From: Pseudomonadota bacterium
GTDB lineage: Bacteria > Pseudomonadota > Alphaproteobacteria > Acetobacterales > Acetobacteraceae
Length of the DNA stretch: 50,919 nt
NCBI GenBank assembly: GCA_021818505.1
Contig: JAKADX010000032.1
Coordinates: 1-50,919, forward strand
Direction: 5' to 3'
Shown here piece by piece: positions 1 through 8,033 of this stretch. The number at the start of each line of letters is the position of its first letter. The stretch's first letter is position 1. Both the position numbers and the translations under genes were made by a program. A model generated the notes under the pieces. It saw nothing but the letters and a program-made list of their open reading frames with translations, did not search any database and was not told the DNA's origin.

Positions 1-35
1 ATGATCTGTTCCTCGGTGAACCGACTTCGCTTCAT
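1..35 (-). CDS. IS3-family transposase OrfA, N-terminal fragment cut by window edge
   Basis: The minus-strand ATG at 35 reads M-K-R-S-R-F-T-E-E-Q-I and then runs off the window. This is the characteristic start of IS3/IS407-group OrfA proteins (MKRSRFTEEQI), whose N-terminal helix-turn-helix binds the IS ends; OrfA is normally fused to the OrfB DDE domain by programmed frameshifting. Only eleven full codons are visible, but the match is exact to the family start as I know it and it sits at the expected distance from the IS terminus. Confidence 0.7.
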   Translation of the reverse strand, partial: MKRSRFTEEQI

Positions 36-101
36 CCATCCGTTCCCCCTCAGGGTCGCGGACTCTATCTCAGCCTGGAGGAGTTTTCGGGGCTCAGGTC
101 A
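1..101 (-). mobile_element. IS3-family insertion sequence, one end (element continues outside window)
   Basis: Read on the minus strand, the segment begins at 101 with TGACCTGAGCCCCGAAAAC, which has the TGA-start look of IS3-family (IS407-like) terminal repeats. About 65 bases later an ATG opens a frame that matches the start of IS3 OrfA. The other end and the target duplication lie outside the window, so the boundary at 101 is inferred from the TGA terminus and from where the host gene loses its own sequence. Confidence 0.7.
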
Positions 102-418
102 CCGGCCGCCTCGTACGGGACCAGCGCCAGCAGCCAGGCGAAGCCGAGCGGCAGGGCCGGCGGCGTGCGACGCCGGGGCGCGGCCGGGCGGCGCGGCGGG
201 CGGCGCGCGGGATAGCGCCGGTGCTGCCCGGCCGCGATGCGGGCGGCCAGTGCGATGATCTGCGCGGCCAGCCGGCGCACGTGCCGCCAGATCAGGATGA
301 CCAGCGGCCCGGCCAGCCGGTCCCTGCCCCCGCCGCGCGCGGCCACCGCACGGCACAGGCCGTCGATGATGCCGCCGAAGCGGTCGGTCGGGGTGGCGGG
401 GATGGCGGCGGCGGGCAT
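65..418 (-). pseudogene. small Arg/Ala-rich conserved protein, truncated by the IS insertion
   Basis: The frame opens at ATG 418 with FGGIIDGLCRAVAARGG and a following amphipathic segment (LAGPLVILIWRHVRRLAAQI), then an Arg/Pro-rich linker and the sequence LGFAWLLALVPYEAAG. From about base 101 onward the codons belong to the IS end, giving a foreign tail (DLSPENSSRLR) and a stop at 65. I recognise the N-terminal part as a small family of unknown function common in Acetobacteraceae, usually with a further conserved C-terminal region after the LVP motif; that is from memory. The missing part should lie beyond the IS, outside the window. The protein is probably non-functional. Confidence 0.6.
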
Positions 419-547
419 GACAGTGATACTAACATGAACGGCGGCGGGTTGGGCAAGGGGGATGTTAGGTGGGACTGGGCTCGCTAACGGTCACGCCAAT
501 TCGGACGCGATCCCCGTCCCGGCGATTCCACCTCCAGCGATCGCCCT

Positions 548-2050
548 CTAACCATGAATCGCGTGCATGATACGCTGGCTCGCCTGACCATAGTCGCGCG
601 TGTTATCGAACGTATCGACAATGCGAAACCCTTTCATCACCGCGATACGATCGGAGAGCGCGACCAGTTCCGGCATGTCGCTTGAGATGACGATCACTGC
701 AGTCCCCTGCCGCGCCAGCCGCAGCACCAAGTCATGCAGATCCGCTTTGCTGCGAATATCGATGCCAACGGTCGGCTCGTCGATGAACAGGATGCGGCTG
801 CCGGCGACGAGCCACTTTGCCACGCTGACCTTCTGCTGATTTCCGCCAGACAGGTTCCCGGCGCGCTGCGCCAGCGAGGGCGTGCGGATGTCGAGCGCGC
901 GCACGAACGGCGCAGCGGTCGCCGCCTGCATCGCGTCGCTGACGAAGCCCAATACGCGCCTGAGGCGGTGCCAGACGGTCGCAGCGATGTTGGCGGCGAC
1001 AGAATGCTGCAGGATCAGGCCCTCACCCTTGCGATCCTCGCTGACATAGCCGAGGCCGAAGCGGCGCACTGCCTGCGTCACATTGCGGATGGCGGCGGGG
1101 CGGCCGTCAATCAGCACCTCGCCGGCGGTGATGCCGGCGACGCCGATCACCGCGCGCGCCAGCTCGCTGCGACCGGCACCAACCAATCCATACAGACCAA
1201 GCACCTCACCCGCATAGGCCCGTAGCGACAGGTCGCAGTGACCGAAGGTCGTGGATACGCTGCGCAGCTCCAGCGCCGGCGCAGCGGCACGAGCGGGCGC
1301 CGGCGGAGCGGTGAAGCTCGCCTCCTCGCGGCCGATCATCAGCCGCACCACATCGGCGCGAGTCATGCCAGCAAGCGGTCGCGACCCGCAGGCGTTGCGG
1401 CCGTCGCGCAGCACGGTGACGTGGCTGCACAGGTCGAACACCTCTTCCAGCTTGTGGCTGACGAACAGGATGCCCACCCCGTCGCCAGCCAACCGGCGCA
1501 GAACGGCGAACAGCCGCGCGGTCTCGTGCGGCGTAAGGGAGGAAGTCGGCTCGTCCAAGACCAGGATGCGACTTTCCAGCGAGAGCGCCTTTGCGATCTC
1601 GACGAGCTGCATCTGTGCCACGCTGAGCCGGGCCACCGGGGTTGCCGGATCGATCTCCAGCGCGAGTAGGTTGAGCCAGCGACGCGTGGCGCGTGCCGCC
1701 GCATCGGCGTCGAACAGACCCAGCCACGACGGCGGACTTTCCAGGGTAATGTTCTCCGCGATGGAGAACCGGGTGATCAGGTTGCGCTCCTGATGCACTG
1801 CGCCAATGCCGGCACTGATCGCATCGCGCGGCGTGCGGAACGCGACCGGGACGCCTCGCAGCCGCACTGTCCCGGCATCCGGCTGATGCACGCCGGTGAG
1901 AATCTTGATCAGCGTCGATTTGCCGGCACCGTTCTCGCCCAGCAGCGCGTGGATCTGGCCACTGCCGACGGCGAGGTCCACGCCGTCAAGTGCCTGCACG
2001 CCGACAAATGCCTTCGATGCGCCGCGTACTTCCAGGAAAGTGTCGCTCAT
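548..2050 (-). CDS. sugar ABC transporter, double-domain ATP-binding protein (RbsA-like)
   Basis: This 500-residue protein energises import by the two permeases encoded just upstream. It has two ABC domains in tandem. The first has Walker A GENGAGKS (about residues 38-45), a variant signature LSVAQMQLVEIAKAL and Walker B ILVLDEP. The second has the degenerate Walker A typical of RbsA-type proteins (GLVGAGRSE), signature LSGGNQQKV and Walker B ILFIDEP. The ATG at 2050 overlaps the stop of the preceding permease gene by four bases. It is the last gene of the operon SBP-permease-permease-ATPase. Ribose-class importers carry pentoses, hexoses, autoinducer-2 or polyols; the substrate cannot be read from the sequence. 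Confidence 0.93.
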   Translation of the reverse strand: MSDTFLEVRGASKAFVGVQALDGVDLAVGSGQIHALLGENGAGKSTLIKILTGVHQPDAGTVRLRGVPVAFRTPRDAISAGIGAVHQERNLITRFSIAENITLESPPSWLGLFDADAAARATRRWLNLLALEIDPATPVARLSVAQMQLVEIAKALSLESRILVLDEPTSSLTPHETARLFAVLRRLAGDGVGILFVSHKLEEVFDLCSHVTVLRDGRNACGSRPLAGMTRADVVRLMIGREEASFTAPPAPARAAAPALELRSVSTTFGHCDLSLRAYAGEVLGLYGLVGAGRSELARAVIGVAGITAGEVLIDGRPAAIRNVTQAVRRFGLGYVSEDRKGEGLILQHSVAANIAATVWHRLRRVLGFVSDAMQAATAAPFVRALDIRTPSLAQRAGNLSGGNQQKVSVAKWLVAGSRILFIDEPTVGIDIRSKADLHDLVLRLARQGTAVIVISSDMPELVALSDRIAVMKGFRIVDTFDNTRDYGQASQRIMHAIHG

Positions 2051-3018
2051 GACAGGCGCACCGGCGCCGTGGTGCCGAGCCGCGCCTCGCGCAGCCGGTT
2101 GAGGCCGACCGCACCAAGGATCAGCAGGCCGAGCAACACCTGGACGTAGAACGGATCGACTGCCAGCATGACCAGCGCCTGGTTGATGAGTGCGACGACA
2201 AGCACCCCGAGGCACGTGCCGACGACGGACAGGTGCCCGCCGGTGAGCACTGCGCCACCGATCACCGGCGCAGCGAACGACGCGATCAGCCACTCGTCGC
2301 CGATCGCGGGTGTTGCGTTCTGCAACCGCGCCACCGTCATCATTCCAGCCACCGCCGCCAGCACGCCGCTGAGGGTGTGCGCGAGCAGGACGACACGGGC
2401 ACGCGAGATACCCGAGAGTTCCGCGGCGTTCGGGTTGCCGCCATAAGCGAGCATCTGCCGGCCAGGAATCATGCGAGCGAGAAAAATGCCTGTGGCGATA
2501 ACGATCGGCAGCGCCAGCAGCAGCATCGCCGGCAACGGTCCCCAACGTACCGAACCGAACGCCTTCACCGCGTCGGGGATACGGTAGAACGGTTGCGCCT
2601 GCGTGATGCCGAGCGCTGTGCCCTTGAAGATCGAGAGCGTGGCGAGCGTAATGATAAAGCTCGTCAGTCCACTGCGCCAGGTGAGCCAACCGTTGATGAA
2701 CCCGCATATGGTGCCGAGAAGCAGGCCGAACACGGCAGCGAGCCAGATCGGCAGGTGCCACACCTCCATCGCACCGCCGAAGGCGATCGCAACCAGACAG
2801 CCGATGGCGCCAAGCGCGAGGTTCATGTGGCCGATGGCGATGATGACGCCCTGGCCGAGCGCATAGACGACGGTCAGGCAGAAGCTGACCAGGATCACGT
2901 CGATGTTGTAGGGCGTAAGAAACTCCGGCCGGACAACGGCCAGCGCGGCACTGCCGCCCAGCACCAGCAGCAGCAGACCGAGCCAATCGGCACGCAGCAG
3001 ATTGCGCAGGCGGCTCAT
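2047..3018 (-). CDS. sugar ABC transporter permease (RbsC/BPD_transp_2 family), second of two
   Basis: The product is a 323-residue, strongly hydrophobic inner-membrane protein of the RbsC family, with the small-residue-rich helices and the GAINGLIV-like cytoplasmic loop (here GTICGFINGWL) typical of it. It is expected to pair with the neighbouring permease as a heterodimer, as in two-permease systems such as LsrCD or YtfT-YjfF. Its ATG at 3018 overlaps the stop of the upstream permease by four bases (ATGA) and its own stop overlaps the ATPase start in the same way, so the three are translationally coupled. Confidence 0.9.
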   Translation of the reverse strand: MSRLRNLLRADWLGLLLLVLGGSAALAVVRPEFLTPYNIDVILVSFCLTVVYALGQGVIIAIGHMNLALGAIGCLVAIAFGGAMEVWHLPIWLAAVFGLLLGTICGFINGWLTWRSGLTSFIITLATLSIFKGTALGITQAQPFYRIPDAVKAFGSVRWGPLPAMLLLALPIVIATGIFLARMIPGRQMLAYGGNPNAAELSGISRARVVLLAHTLSGVLAAVAGMMTVARLQNATPAIGDEWLIASFAAPVIGGAVLTGGHLSVVGTCLGVLVVALINQALVMLAVDPFYVQVLLGLLILGAVGLNRLREARLGTTAPVRLS

Positions 3019-4046
3019 CCGCGCAGGCTCCGCGACAGCATGGCGCCGGCTCGTGCGCGTTCCAGCAGGATGGCCGCAAGCAGCGCGATGCCGAGCGCAG
3101 TCTGAATCCAGAACTCACCGATCTGCAGCATGTAAAGCCCGCTAGTAATAACCTCCACGAACACGGTCCCGAGCACAGCACCGAGCACCGAAACCTCACC
3201 GCCGGTCAGCGCCGTCCCGCCCAGCACCGGGGCGAGGAAGGCGGGCAGCAGCCAGTCGGCGCCGAGCGGGCCGGCCATCGAGGGCACGATAGCGCCATTG
3301 CGCAGGCTGACCATCACGCCGGCAACCGCGCCGACTGCGCCACAAAGGGCATGGCTATAGACAAACAGCCGCTCCACCGGCAGCCCGGTGAGCTTTGCGG
3401 CGACGGGGTTGGCACCGGCGGCCAGCATTTCGCGGCCCACCGCGGTGAAGCGGTAGAGGTAGAACAGTAGCAGCGCCACAACGGCCATCACCAGCAGCAG
3501 CGGCGAGACCATGTGGAACAAGCGCAGCCGGCCGAACGCCAGCAGGCTTGCAGGCAGCGCGTTGAAGCCGGCAGCACCGCTCAACAGCACCATGACGCCG
3601 AAAAATACGCTCATTGTCGCCAAGGTGACGACGAAGCTGTGCAGACGGGTTAGCACGACGATCAGGCCGTTGATCGCGCCTAGGGCGCCGCCGGCAAACA
3701 GGCCCAGCAACAGTGCAGCCGGGATCGGCAGACCGGCATTCTGAAGTGCCCAGCCGACTACCATCGCACCGCACACACCGATGGCGCCAAGTGCCAGGTT
3801 GAGGCCGCCGGTGATGATTACCGTCATCATCGCCAGCCCGATCACACCGTCGATGCCGATGCTTCGGCTAAGCGAATAGACGTTGATGGGGCTGGTGAAG
3901 CCGCTCGCCAGCAGCGCGAAGGCGATGATGAACACGATGTTCGCAAGCAGCAGGCCGGCGATGTTCGACCGTGCGGCATCGCCCCATCCGCCCGGCCGCC
4001 GCATCTCCGGCGCCGCAGCCGGAAGCGCGCTTTCGGTCACTTGCAT
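3015..4046 (-). CDS. sugar ABC transporter permease (RbsC/BPD_transp_2 family), first of two
   Basis: A 343-residue multi-spanning inner-membrane protein. After a hydrophilic start of about 30 residues it has roughly eight to ten hydrophobic segments and the conserved loop GALGAINGLIVVLTRLHSFVVT, the family's ATPase-contact region. It lies 43 bases downstream of the binding-protein gene, with a perfect inverted repeat in between that includes its own ATG and Shine-Dalgarno (4042-4073). Expression may therefore be set lower than that of the binding protein. Confidence 0.9.
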   Translation of the reverse strand: MQVTESALPAAAPEMRRPGGWGDAARSNIAGLLLANIVFIIAFALLASGFTSPINVYSLSRSIGIDGVIGLAMMTVIITGGLNLALGAIGVCGAMVVGWALQNAGLPIPAALLLGLFAGGALGAINGLIVVLTRLHSFVVTLATMSVFFGVMVLLSGAAGFNALPASLLAFGRLRLFHMVSPLLLVMAVVALLLFYLYRFTAVGREMLAAGANPVAAKLTGLPVERLFVYSHALCGAVGAVAGVMVSLRNGAIVPSMAGPLGADWLLPAFLAPVLGGTALTGGEVSVLGAVLGTVFVEVITSGLYMLQIGEFWIQTALGIALLAAILLERARAGAMLSRSLRG

Positions 4047-4073
4047 CCTCTCCCGCTCACGAGAGAGGATGCA
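4042..4073 (-). promoter_or_regulatory. intercistronic hairpin covering a ribosome-binding site and start codon
   Basis: Two perfect 11-base arms, TGCATCCTCTC (4042-4052) and GAGAGGATGCA (4063-4073), flank a 10-base loop. In the minus-strand mRNA the second arm to be transcribed contains the GAGAGG ribosome-binding site and the ATG (4046-4044) of the first permease; the first arm lies just past the binding-protein stop codon. Such hairpins commonly protect the 3' end of a binding-protein message and lower permease translation. That function is inferred; the repeat is seen directly. Confidence 0.7.
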
Positions 4074-4089
4074 TGGATTGCGGCCCTCG

Positions 4090-5121
4090 TCACGAGCACG
4101 TCAGATAGGTCGCCTTGAACGTGGCCATCAGGTCTTTTGTCACCGTCTTCATCACGTCCTGATAGTGCGCGACGTCGTTCGGGCCGGCGAAAGCCGTGCC
4201 GCTGTCCACGAAGCGGGTCGTGTACGCGTTCTTCTTGAACGGAGCGCCGGCATTCACCTTGCATCCGTGGCCGACGATTTCCTCCATCACGTACGAGCCG
4301 ATATAGGCTTGGCCGTACGGGTTCTGCAGCATGGTGCCGAGCAGATAGCCATCCTTGATCGCGTCCAGCACGACCTGGTCATGATCGATCGCGACCATCT
4401 TGATGCGTTTGTCGCCGATCCGCCGCAGCGCCGTTGCCGCCGAGACGCTGGGCAGCCAGGCGGTAGTAATGATGCCGTCGATTTCCTTGCCGCGGGCGGC
4501 AAGCAGGGCGTTGATCTTCTCGTCAGCCTCCTGCGGCGTGCGGTCGATATCGGCGATGGTCTGCAGCAGCTTCACGCCGCCGTGTGTCTCCGCGACCGCG
4601 CGCTCAACCGCCTTCATGCGCAACTCGGTGTTAGGATCGACGAGGTTGCCGGTGAAGTGGACGATGGTACCTTTATTGCCCATTGCTTGCAGCAGATGCT
4701 GCGTGCCGAGATAGGCCGAGCGGCCGACATCCGTGCCGAAACAGAACAGCGCGGGTGTCGGGTCCTTGGTGCAGCCGGCGGTTGCAATGGAGGGAATACC
4801 GGCGGAGGCGAGGTCCTGCATCGGGCCGTTGGTCGCCACCGGGTCGCCAGGGAAGATCAGAAACGCGTTGTAGCCCTGCGCAGAGAGATTCTCAATAAGT
4901 TGGTTCTGCAATCCAAGTTCCCACTTGGCCGGCACTTTGTAGTCGGCGGCGGCGATGCCGAAATCGCGTTTGGCATCTTTCGCCCCTTGCTCCCAGTTGG
5001 CGAAATACGGGTGCGGGCCGCCGGGGATCAAGGCCACCCGCACGTCTTTCGCCTGGGCCGCACCCGCTGCGATCAACAACAGAGCCGCAGCCCCTGCCAA
5101 TCGCTGGATCGCTCGTGCCAT
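4090..5121 (-). CDS. sugar ABC transporter periplasmic substrate-binding protein
   Basis: The 343-residue product has an N-terminal signal peptide (MARAIQRLAGAAALLLIAAGAAQA, cleavage likely after AQA) and then a periplasmic-binding-protein fold of the ribose/galactose type (Peripla_BP_4): DVRVALIPGGPHPYFANWEQG resembles the first strand and helix, and IFPGDPVATNGPM the first hinge region. The start at 5121 is chosen because GGAGGA lies about nine bases upstream and the signal peptide begins there; a longer frame to 5196 lacks these. Cysteines late in the protein may form disulfides. It is the first gene of the importer operon, divergent from the GntR gene. Confidence 0.9.
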   Translation of the reverse strand: MARAIQRLAGAAALLLIAAGAAQAKDVRVALIPGGPHPYFANWEQGAKDAKRDFGIAAADYKVPAKWELGLQNQLIENLSAQGYNAFLIFPGDPVATNGPMQDLASAGIPSIATAGCTKDPTPALFCFGTDVGRSAYLGTQHLLQAMGNKGTIVHFTGNLVDPNTELRMKAVERAVAETHGGVKLLQTIADIDRTPQEADEKINALLAARGKEIDGIITTAWLPSVSAATALRRIGDKRIKMVAIDHDQVVLDAIKDGYLLGTMLQNPYGQAYIGSYVMEEIVGHGCKVNAGAPFKKNAYTTRFVDSGTAFAGPNDVAHYQDVMKTVTKDLMATFKATYLTCS

Positions 5122-5195
5122 TTGGATATTTCCTCCGCATATTTCGTTCGGTGCCCGCGCATCCTGAAAATGCGCTTGAGGCCACGCCGCGCACA

Positions 5196-5207
5196 CTAGT
5201 ATACAAG
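5196..5207. promoter_or_regulatory. candidate GntR-family operator between importer operon and regulator
   Basis: CTAGTATACAAG is an imperfect palindrome (10 of 12 positions symmetric) in the divergent gap between the binding protein (start 5121) and the regulator gene. It contains the GT-N2-AC core expected of GntR/FCD operators. On the minus strand it includes TATACT (5203-5198), a good -10 hexamer for the importer promoter, so binding there would block it. No convincing -35 was found. Confidence 0.45.
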
Positions 5208-5282
5208 CGGCGAGGCGGCAAGGCTGGCTGCCAGGGAAGCGGATCAGGAGCGACAGACATCACCGTGCCCAGTGCGGCCACG

Positions 5283-5996
5283 ATGATACGCAGCGCCGAG
5301 CGCGAGGAGGCCCCGTTCCCCGTCGCCATGCAGCTCGACCGCAAGCGCCCGATGAGCGAGCAAGTGTATGATGCGCTGAAGCAAGCCATCGTCGCCGTGC
5401 GGCTGCTGCCCGGTACCTCGATCAGCGAGAACCGTATCTGCCGGCATTTCGGCGTCTCCCGCACGCCGGTGCGCACGGCGATCACGCGGCTGAGCGAGGA
5501 AGGTCTGATTGATGTCTATCCGCAGCAGGGTAGCTTCGTCGCACCCATCCGCCTGACCGGCATTGCGGCGAGTCGTTTCGTGCGCCGCGTGCTGGAGGTC
5601 GCGGTGCTGCGCGAAGCGGCCGCGCGCTGGACGGAGGCAATGAGCCGCGAGGCGCGAAGCATCATCGCCTGCCAGGCCAGCGCGATCACCGCTGGTGATA
5701 TCGAACGGTTCCACCACGAGGATGAACGGTTCCATCAGACGTTCGCGGTGTTCGCCGGGCAGGAGCCGGTCTGGGGCACGATCCTGGCGGCGAAGGACCG
5801 GCTGGGCCGCGTCGTCCGGCTGTTCGGCGAGCCGGGGCGGTTGCCGGACGTGCTGGCGGAGCACGGCGCCATCATCGACGCGCTGGATGCGGGCGATGCC
5901 GACGAAGCGGCGCGGCGGCTGGAATATCACCTCGACCGGATCTTCCAGCTGATCGAGCAGCTCCCTCAGCGCTACCGCGCGTACATCACCGATTGA
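5283..5996 (+). CDS. GntR-family transcriptional regulator, FCD subfamily
   Basis: A 237-residue regulator by the chosen start. It has an N-terminal winged helix (SEQVYDALKQAIVAVRLLPG, then RHFGVSRTPVRTAITRLSEEGLI) and an all-helical FCD effector domain with candidate metal ligands in HHEDERFHQTF and EYHLDR. It is transcribed divergently from the sugar importer and probably regulates it in response to the imported compound or a metabolite. The start is uncertain: ATG 5283 has a weak ribosome site; GTG 5265 has AGGAG but at long spacing; ATG 5328 is also possible. Confidence 0.88.
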   Translation: MIRSAEREEAPFPVAMQLDRKRPMSEQVYDALKQAIVAVRLLPGTSISENRICRHFGVSRTPVRTAITRLSEEGLIDVYPQQGSFVAPIRLTGIAASRFVRRVLEVAVLREAAARWTEAMSREARSIIACQASAITAGDIERFHHEDERFHQTFAVFAGQEPVWGTILAAKDRLGRVVRLFGEPGRLPDVLAEHGAIIDALDAGDADEAARRLEYHLDRIFQLIEQLPQRYRAYITD

Positions 5997-6256
5997 TCCA
6001 ACAGCACCGCATCTTCGATCTCCGCTCCACGCCCCAGCCGAACGGCGTCCCGCCGGTCTGCGCGATGTGCGCGCGGACATCAATCGGTTCGCTGCCGCCA
6101 GCGCCCGACGAAGCTACCTCGGCCCCAGCCGAGTGCGTCGCGCCAGGGTGGCCGGCCGGCCGCTTTTCAGCCCCGCCCTCCCGCGCCTAGCATGGCGCAG
6201 CGGTGGTGTGCGGCCGGGGCCGGGCGGCGCGCCGCCCATCGTGCAGGAGGACCCTT
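5997..6256. other. 260-base intergenic region with two hairpins, no gene recognised
   Basis: It holds a perfect small hairpin (CTCGGC-CCCA-GCCGAG, 6118-6133) and, further on, the self-complementary GGCCGGCCGGCC (6150-6161) followed by GCTTTT, which may act as a weak terminator for the GntR gene. A minus-strand stretch around 6000-6080 can be read as AHIAQTGGTPFGWGV, but the frame breaks and I cannot assign it. Confidence 0.3.
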
Positions 6257-7504
6257 GTGGCGCAACGGACGACGGGGACGATGCCGCGGCGGGTGGCGCT
6301 GCGCGGGGCCGGGGCGATGGCGGCCGGGGCGGTGCTGGGGGCCGGGCGGGCCGCGGCGGAGACGGGCGATGCACCCCCGCCCTGGATGACCGAGCAGGGC
6401 GGGCTGGTGGCGCCGTATGGCAGCCCGTCGGCGCACGAGCGCGATGTGATCCGCCGCGTCACCACCGCGCGCAAGCTGCCGAGCATCGTCTCCATCAAGA
6501 CGCCGTTGCAGGACCTGACGGGGATCATCACGCCCAACGGGCTGCATCACGCGCGCTGCCATGCCGGCGTGCCGGCGATTGACCCGGAGCGGCACCGGCT
6601 GCTGGTGCATGGGCTGGTCGAGCGGCCGGTCAGCTTCGGCATGGACGACCTGGTGCGGTTTCCCTCCGTCTCGCGCCTGCATTTCCTGGAATGTTCGGGC
6701 AACACCAGCCTGTACAAGGACTCGGAGATCAAGCCGGGGCTGACCGTGCAGGACACGCATGGGCAGGTGAGCTGCGCGGAATGGACCGGCGTGCGGCTGG
6801 CCGACGTGCTGGCCGAGGCGGGGGTGAAGAAGCAGGCGCAATGGGTGCTGGCGGAAGGGGCCGATGCCGCCGCCATGACGCGCTCGGTGCCGATCGCCAA
6901 GGCGCTCGATGACGCGATTCTGGCCTATGCGCAGAACGGCGAGCGGCTGCGGCCGGAGAACGGCTATCCGCTGCGGCTGCTGCTGCCGGGCTACGAGGGC
7001 AACGCGAACGTCAAATGGCTGCGCCGGCTGAAGCTCGGCGCAACACCGTTCCAGACACGCGAGGAGACGGCGCGCTACACCGGCCTGCTGGCGGACGGCA
7101 CGGCGCTGCAGTTCAACTTCGTGATGGAGGTGAAGTCGGTCATCACCTTCCCCTCGCCCGGCCGCGGGCCGAAGCAGCCGGGCTTCTGGGAGATCAGCGG
7201 CCTCGCCTGGTCGGGCAACGGCCGCATTGCACGGGTCGAGGTTTCGACGGACGGCGGGGCGAGCTGGCGCGATGCGGCGTTGCAGGAACCCGTGCTGGCG
7301 AAATGCCTGACGCGGTTCCGGCTGCCCTGGACGTGGGACGGCGGGCCGGCGCTGCTGCAAAGCCGCGCCACCGACGCGACCGGCGAGGTGCAGCCGACGC
7401 GCACGCGGCTGATCGCGGCGCGCGGGGCGAACTTCTACTACCACTATAACGGGATCACCACCTGGCGCGTGGCGTCGGGCGGGGCGGTGACACTTGCGGC
7501 GTAG
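6257..7504 (+). CDS. soxC: SoxC-like molybdopterin sulfite/sulfane dehydrogenase subunit
   Basis: A 415-residue sulfite-oxidase-family enzyme, expected in the periplasm. The N-terminus has a twin-arginine-like signal (PRRVALRGAGAMAAGAVLGAGRAAAE). The molybdopterin domain has the ligand cysteine in FLECSGN (Cys146) followed by a C-terminal dimerisation domain (ISGLAWSGNGRIARVEVSTDGG). It oxidises sulfite, or sulfur bound to SoxYZ in the full Sox system, passing electrons to a cytochrome c. GTG 6257 is preferred because CAGGAGGA lies just upstream; no signal peptide is seen in the longer frame. It overlaps the cytochrome gene by 11 bases, consistent with one complex. No other sox gene is in the window. 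Confidence 0.88.
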   Translation: MAQRTTGTMPRRVALRGAGAMAAGAVLGAGRAAAETGDAPPPWMTEQGGLVAPYGSPSAHERDVIRRVTTARKLPSIVSIKTPLQDLTGIITPNGLHHARCHAGVPAIDPERHRLLVHGLVERPVSFGMDDLVRFPSVSRLHFLECSGNTSLYKDSEIKPGLTVQDTHGQVSCAEWTGVRLADVLAEAGVKKQAQWVLAEGADAAAMTRSVPIAKALDDAILAYAQNGERLRPENGYPLRLLLPGYEGNANVKWLRRLKLGATPFQTREETARYTGLLADGTALQFNFVMEVKSVITFPSPGRGPKQPGFWEISGLAWSGNGRIARVEVSTDGGASWRDAALQEPVLAKCLTRFRLPWTWDGGPALLQSRATDATGEVQPTRTRLIAARGANFYYHYNGITTWRVASGGAVTLAA

Positions 7505-8030
7505 CCTCGTCAGGCTGGCCGCGGGGATCATCCTGCTGGCGGGCGCGGCGGCGGCCGATCCGCCGCGGTTCGGCTTCGGCCGGCCGGCGACGCCGGCGGA
7601 GATCGCGGCGCAGGACATCGACATTTCGCCCGACGGCACCGGCCTGCCGCCGGGGCGGGGCAGCGTCGAACAGGGGGCGGCGATCTATGCGGCCTCGTGC
7701 GCGGCCTGTCATGGCGAGCGCGGGGAGAAGCCGCTGGATGCGTCGATGCGGCTGCTCGGCGGCGGCGGCACGCTGGCGACGGCACACGCGGTCAAGACGG
7801 TCGGCAGCTACTGGCCCTATGCGACGACGCTGTTCGACTACATCCGCCGCGCCATGCCGTTCCAGGCGCCGCAGTCGCTGACGGCGGACGAGGTCTATGC
7901 CGTGACGGCCTATGTGCTGCACCTGAACGGCATCGTGCCGGACGACGCGGTACTGGACGCGACGACGCTGCCCGCCGTGCGGATGCCCAACCGCGACGGC
8001 TTCGAGAGCGCCTATCGGCCGCCGCGCTGA
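7494..8030 (+). CDS. soxD: SoxD-like c-type cytochrome, single haem
   Basis: A 178-residue secreted monohaem cytochrome c. After a signal peptide (residues 1-21) come the SoxD-typical segments GRPATPAEIAAQDIDISPDG and KTVGSYWPYATTLFDYI, one haem motif CAACH (Cys69, Cys72, His73) and AMPF with a likely axial Met. It should accept electrons from the SoxC-like partner whose gene it overlaps. The start is TTG 7494, forced by the overlap. Paracoccus-type SoxD is about twice as long with two haems; this protein ends after the first domain. Confidence 0.85.
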   Translation: MRRSLVRLAAGIILLAGAAAADPPRFGFGRPATPAEIAAQDIDISPDGTGLPPGRGSVEQGAAIYAASCAACHGERGEKPLDASMRLLGGGGTLATAHAVKTVGSYWPYATTLFDYIRRAMPFQAPQSLTADEVYAVTAYVLHLNGIVPDDAVLDATTLPAVRMPNRDGFESAYRPPR

Positions 8031-8033
8031 GGC

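Noticed and set aside
2051-3199. Long upstream extension of the ABC ATPase frame, opening at 3199
   Set aside because: It overlaps the complete permease gene on the same strand and its translation has no family features; the ATPase clearly begins at MSDTFLEVRG with an ATGA overlap.
5985-6110. Minus-strand fragment reading AHIAQTGGTPFGWGV after the GntR gene, possibly a gene remnant
   Set aside because: The frame must shift to stay sensible and no family was recognised; too short to support.
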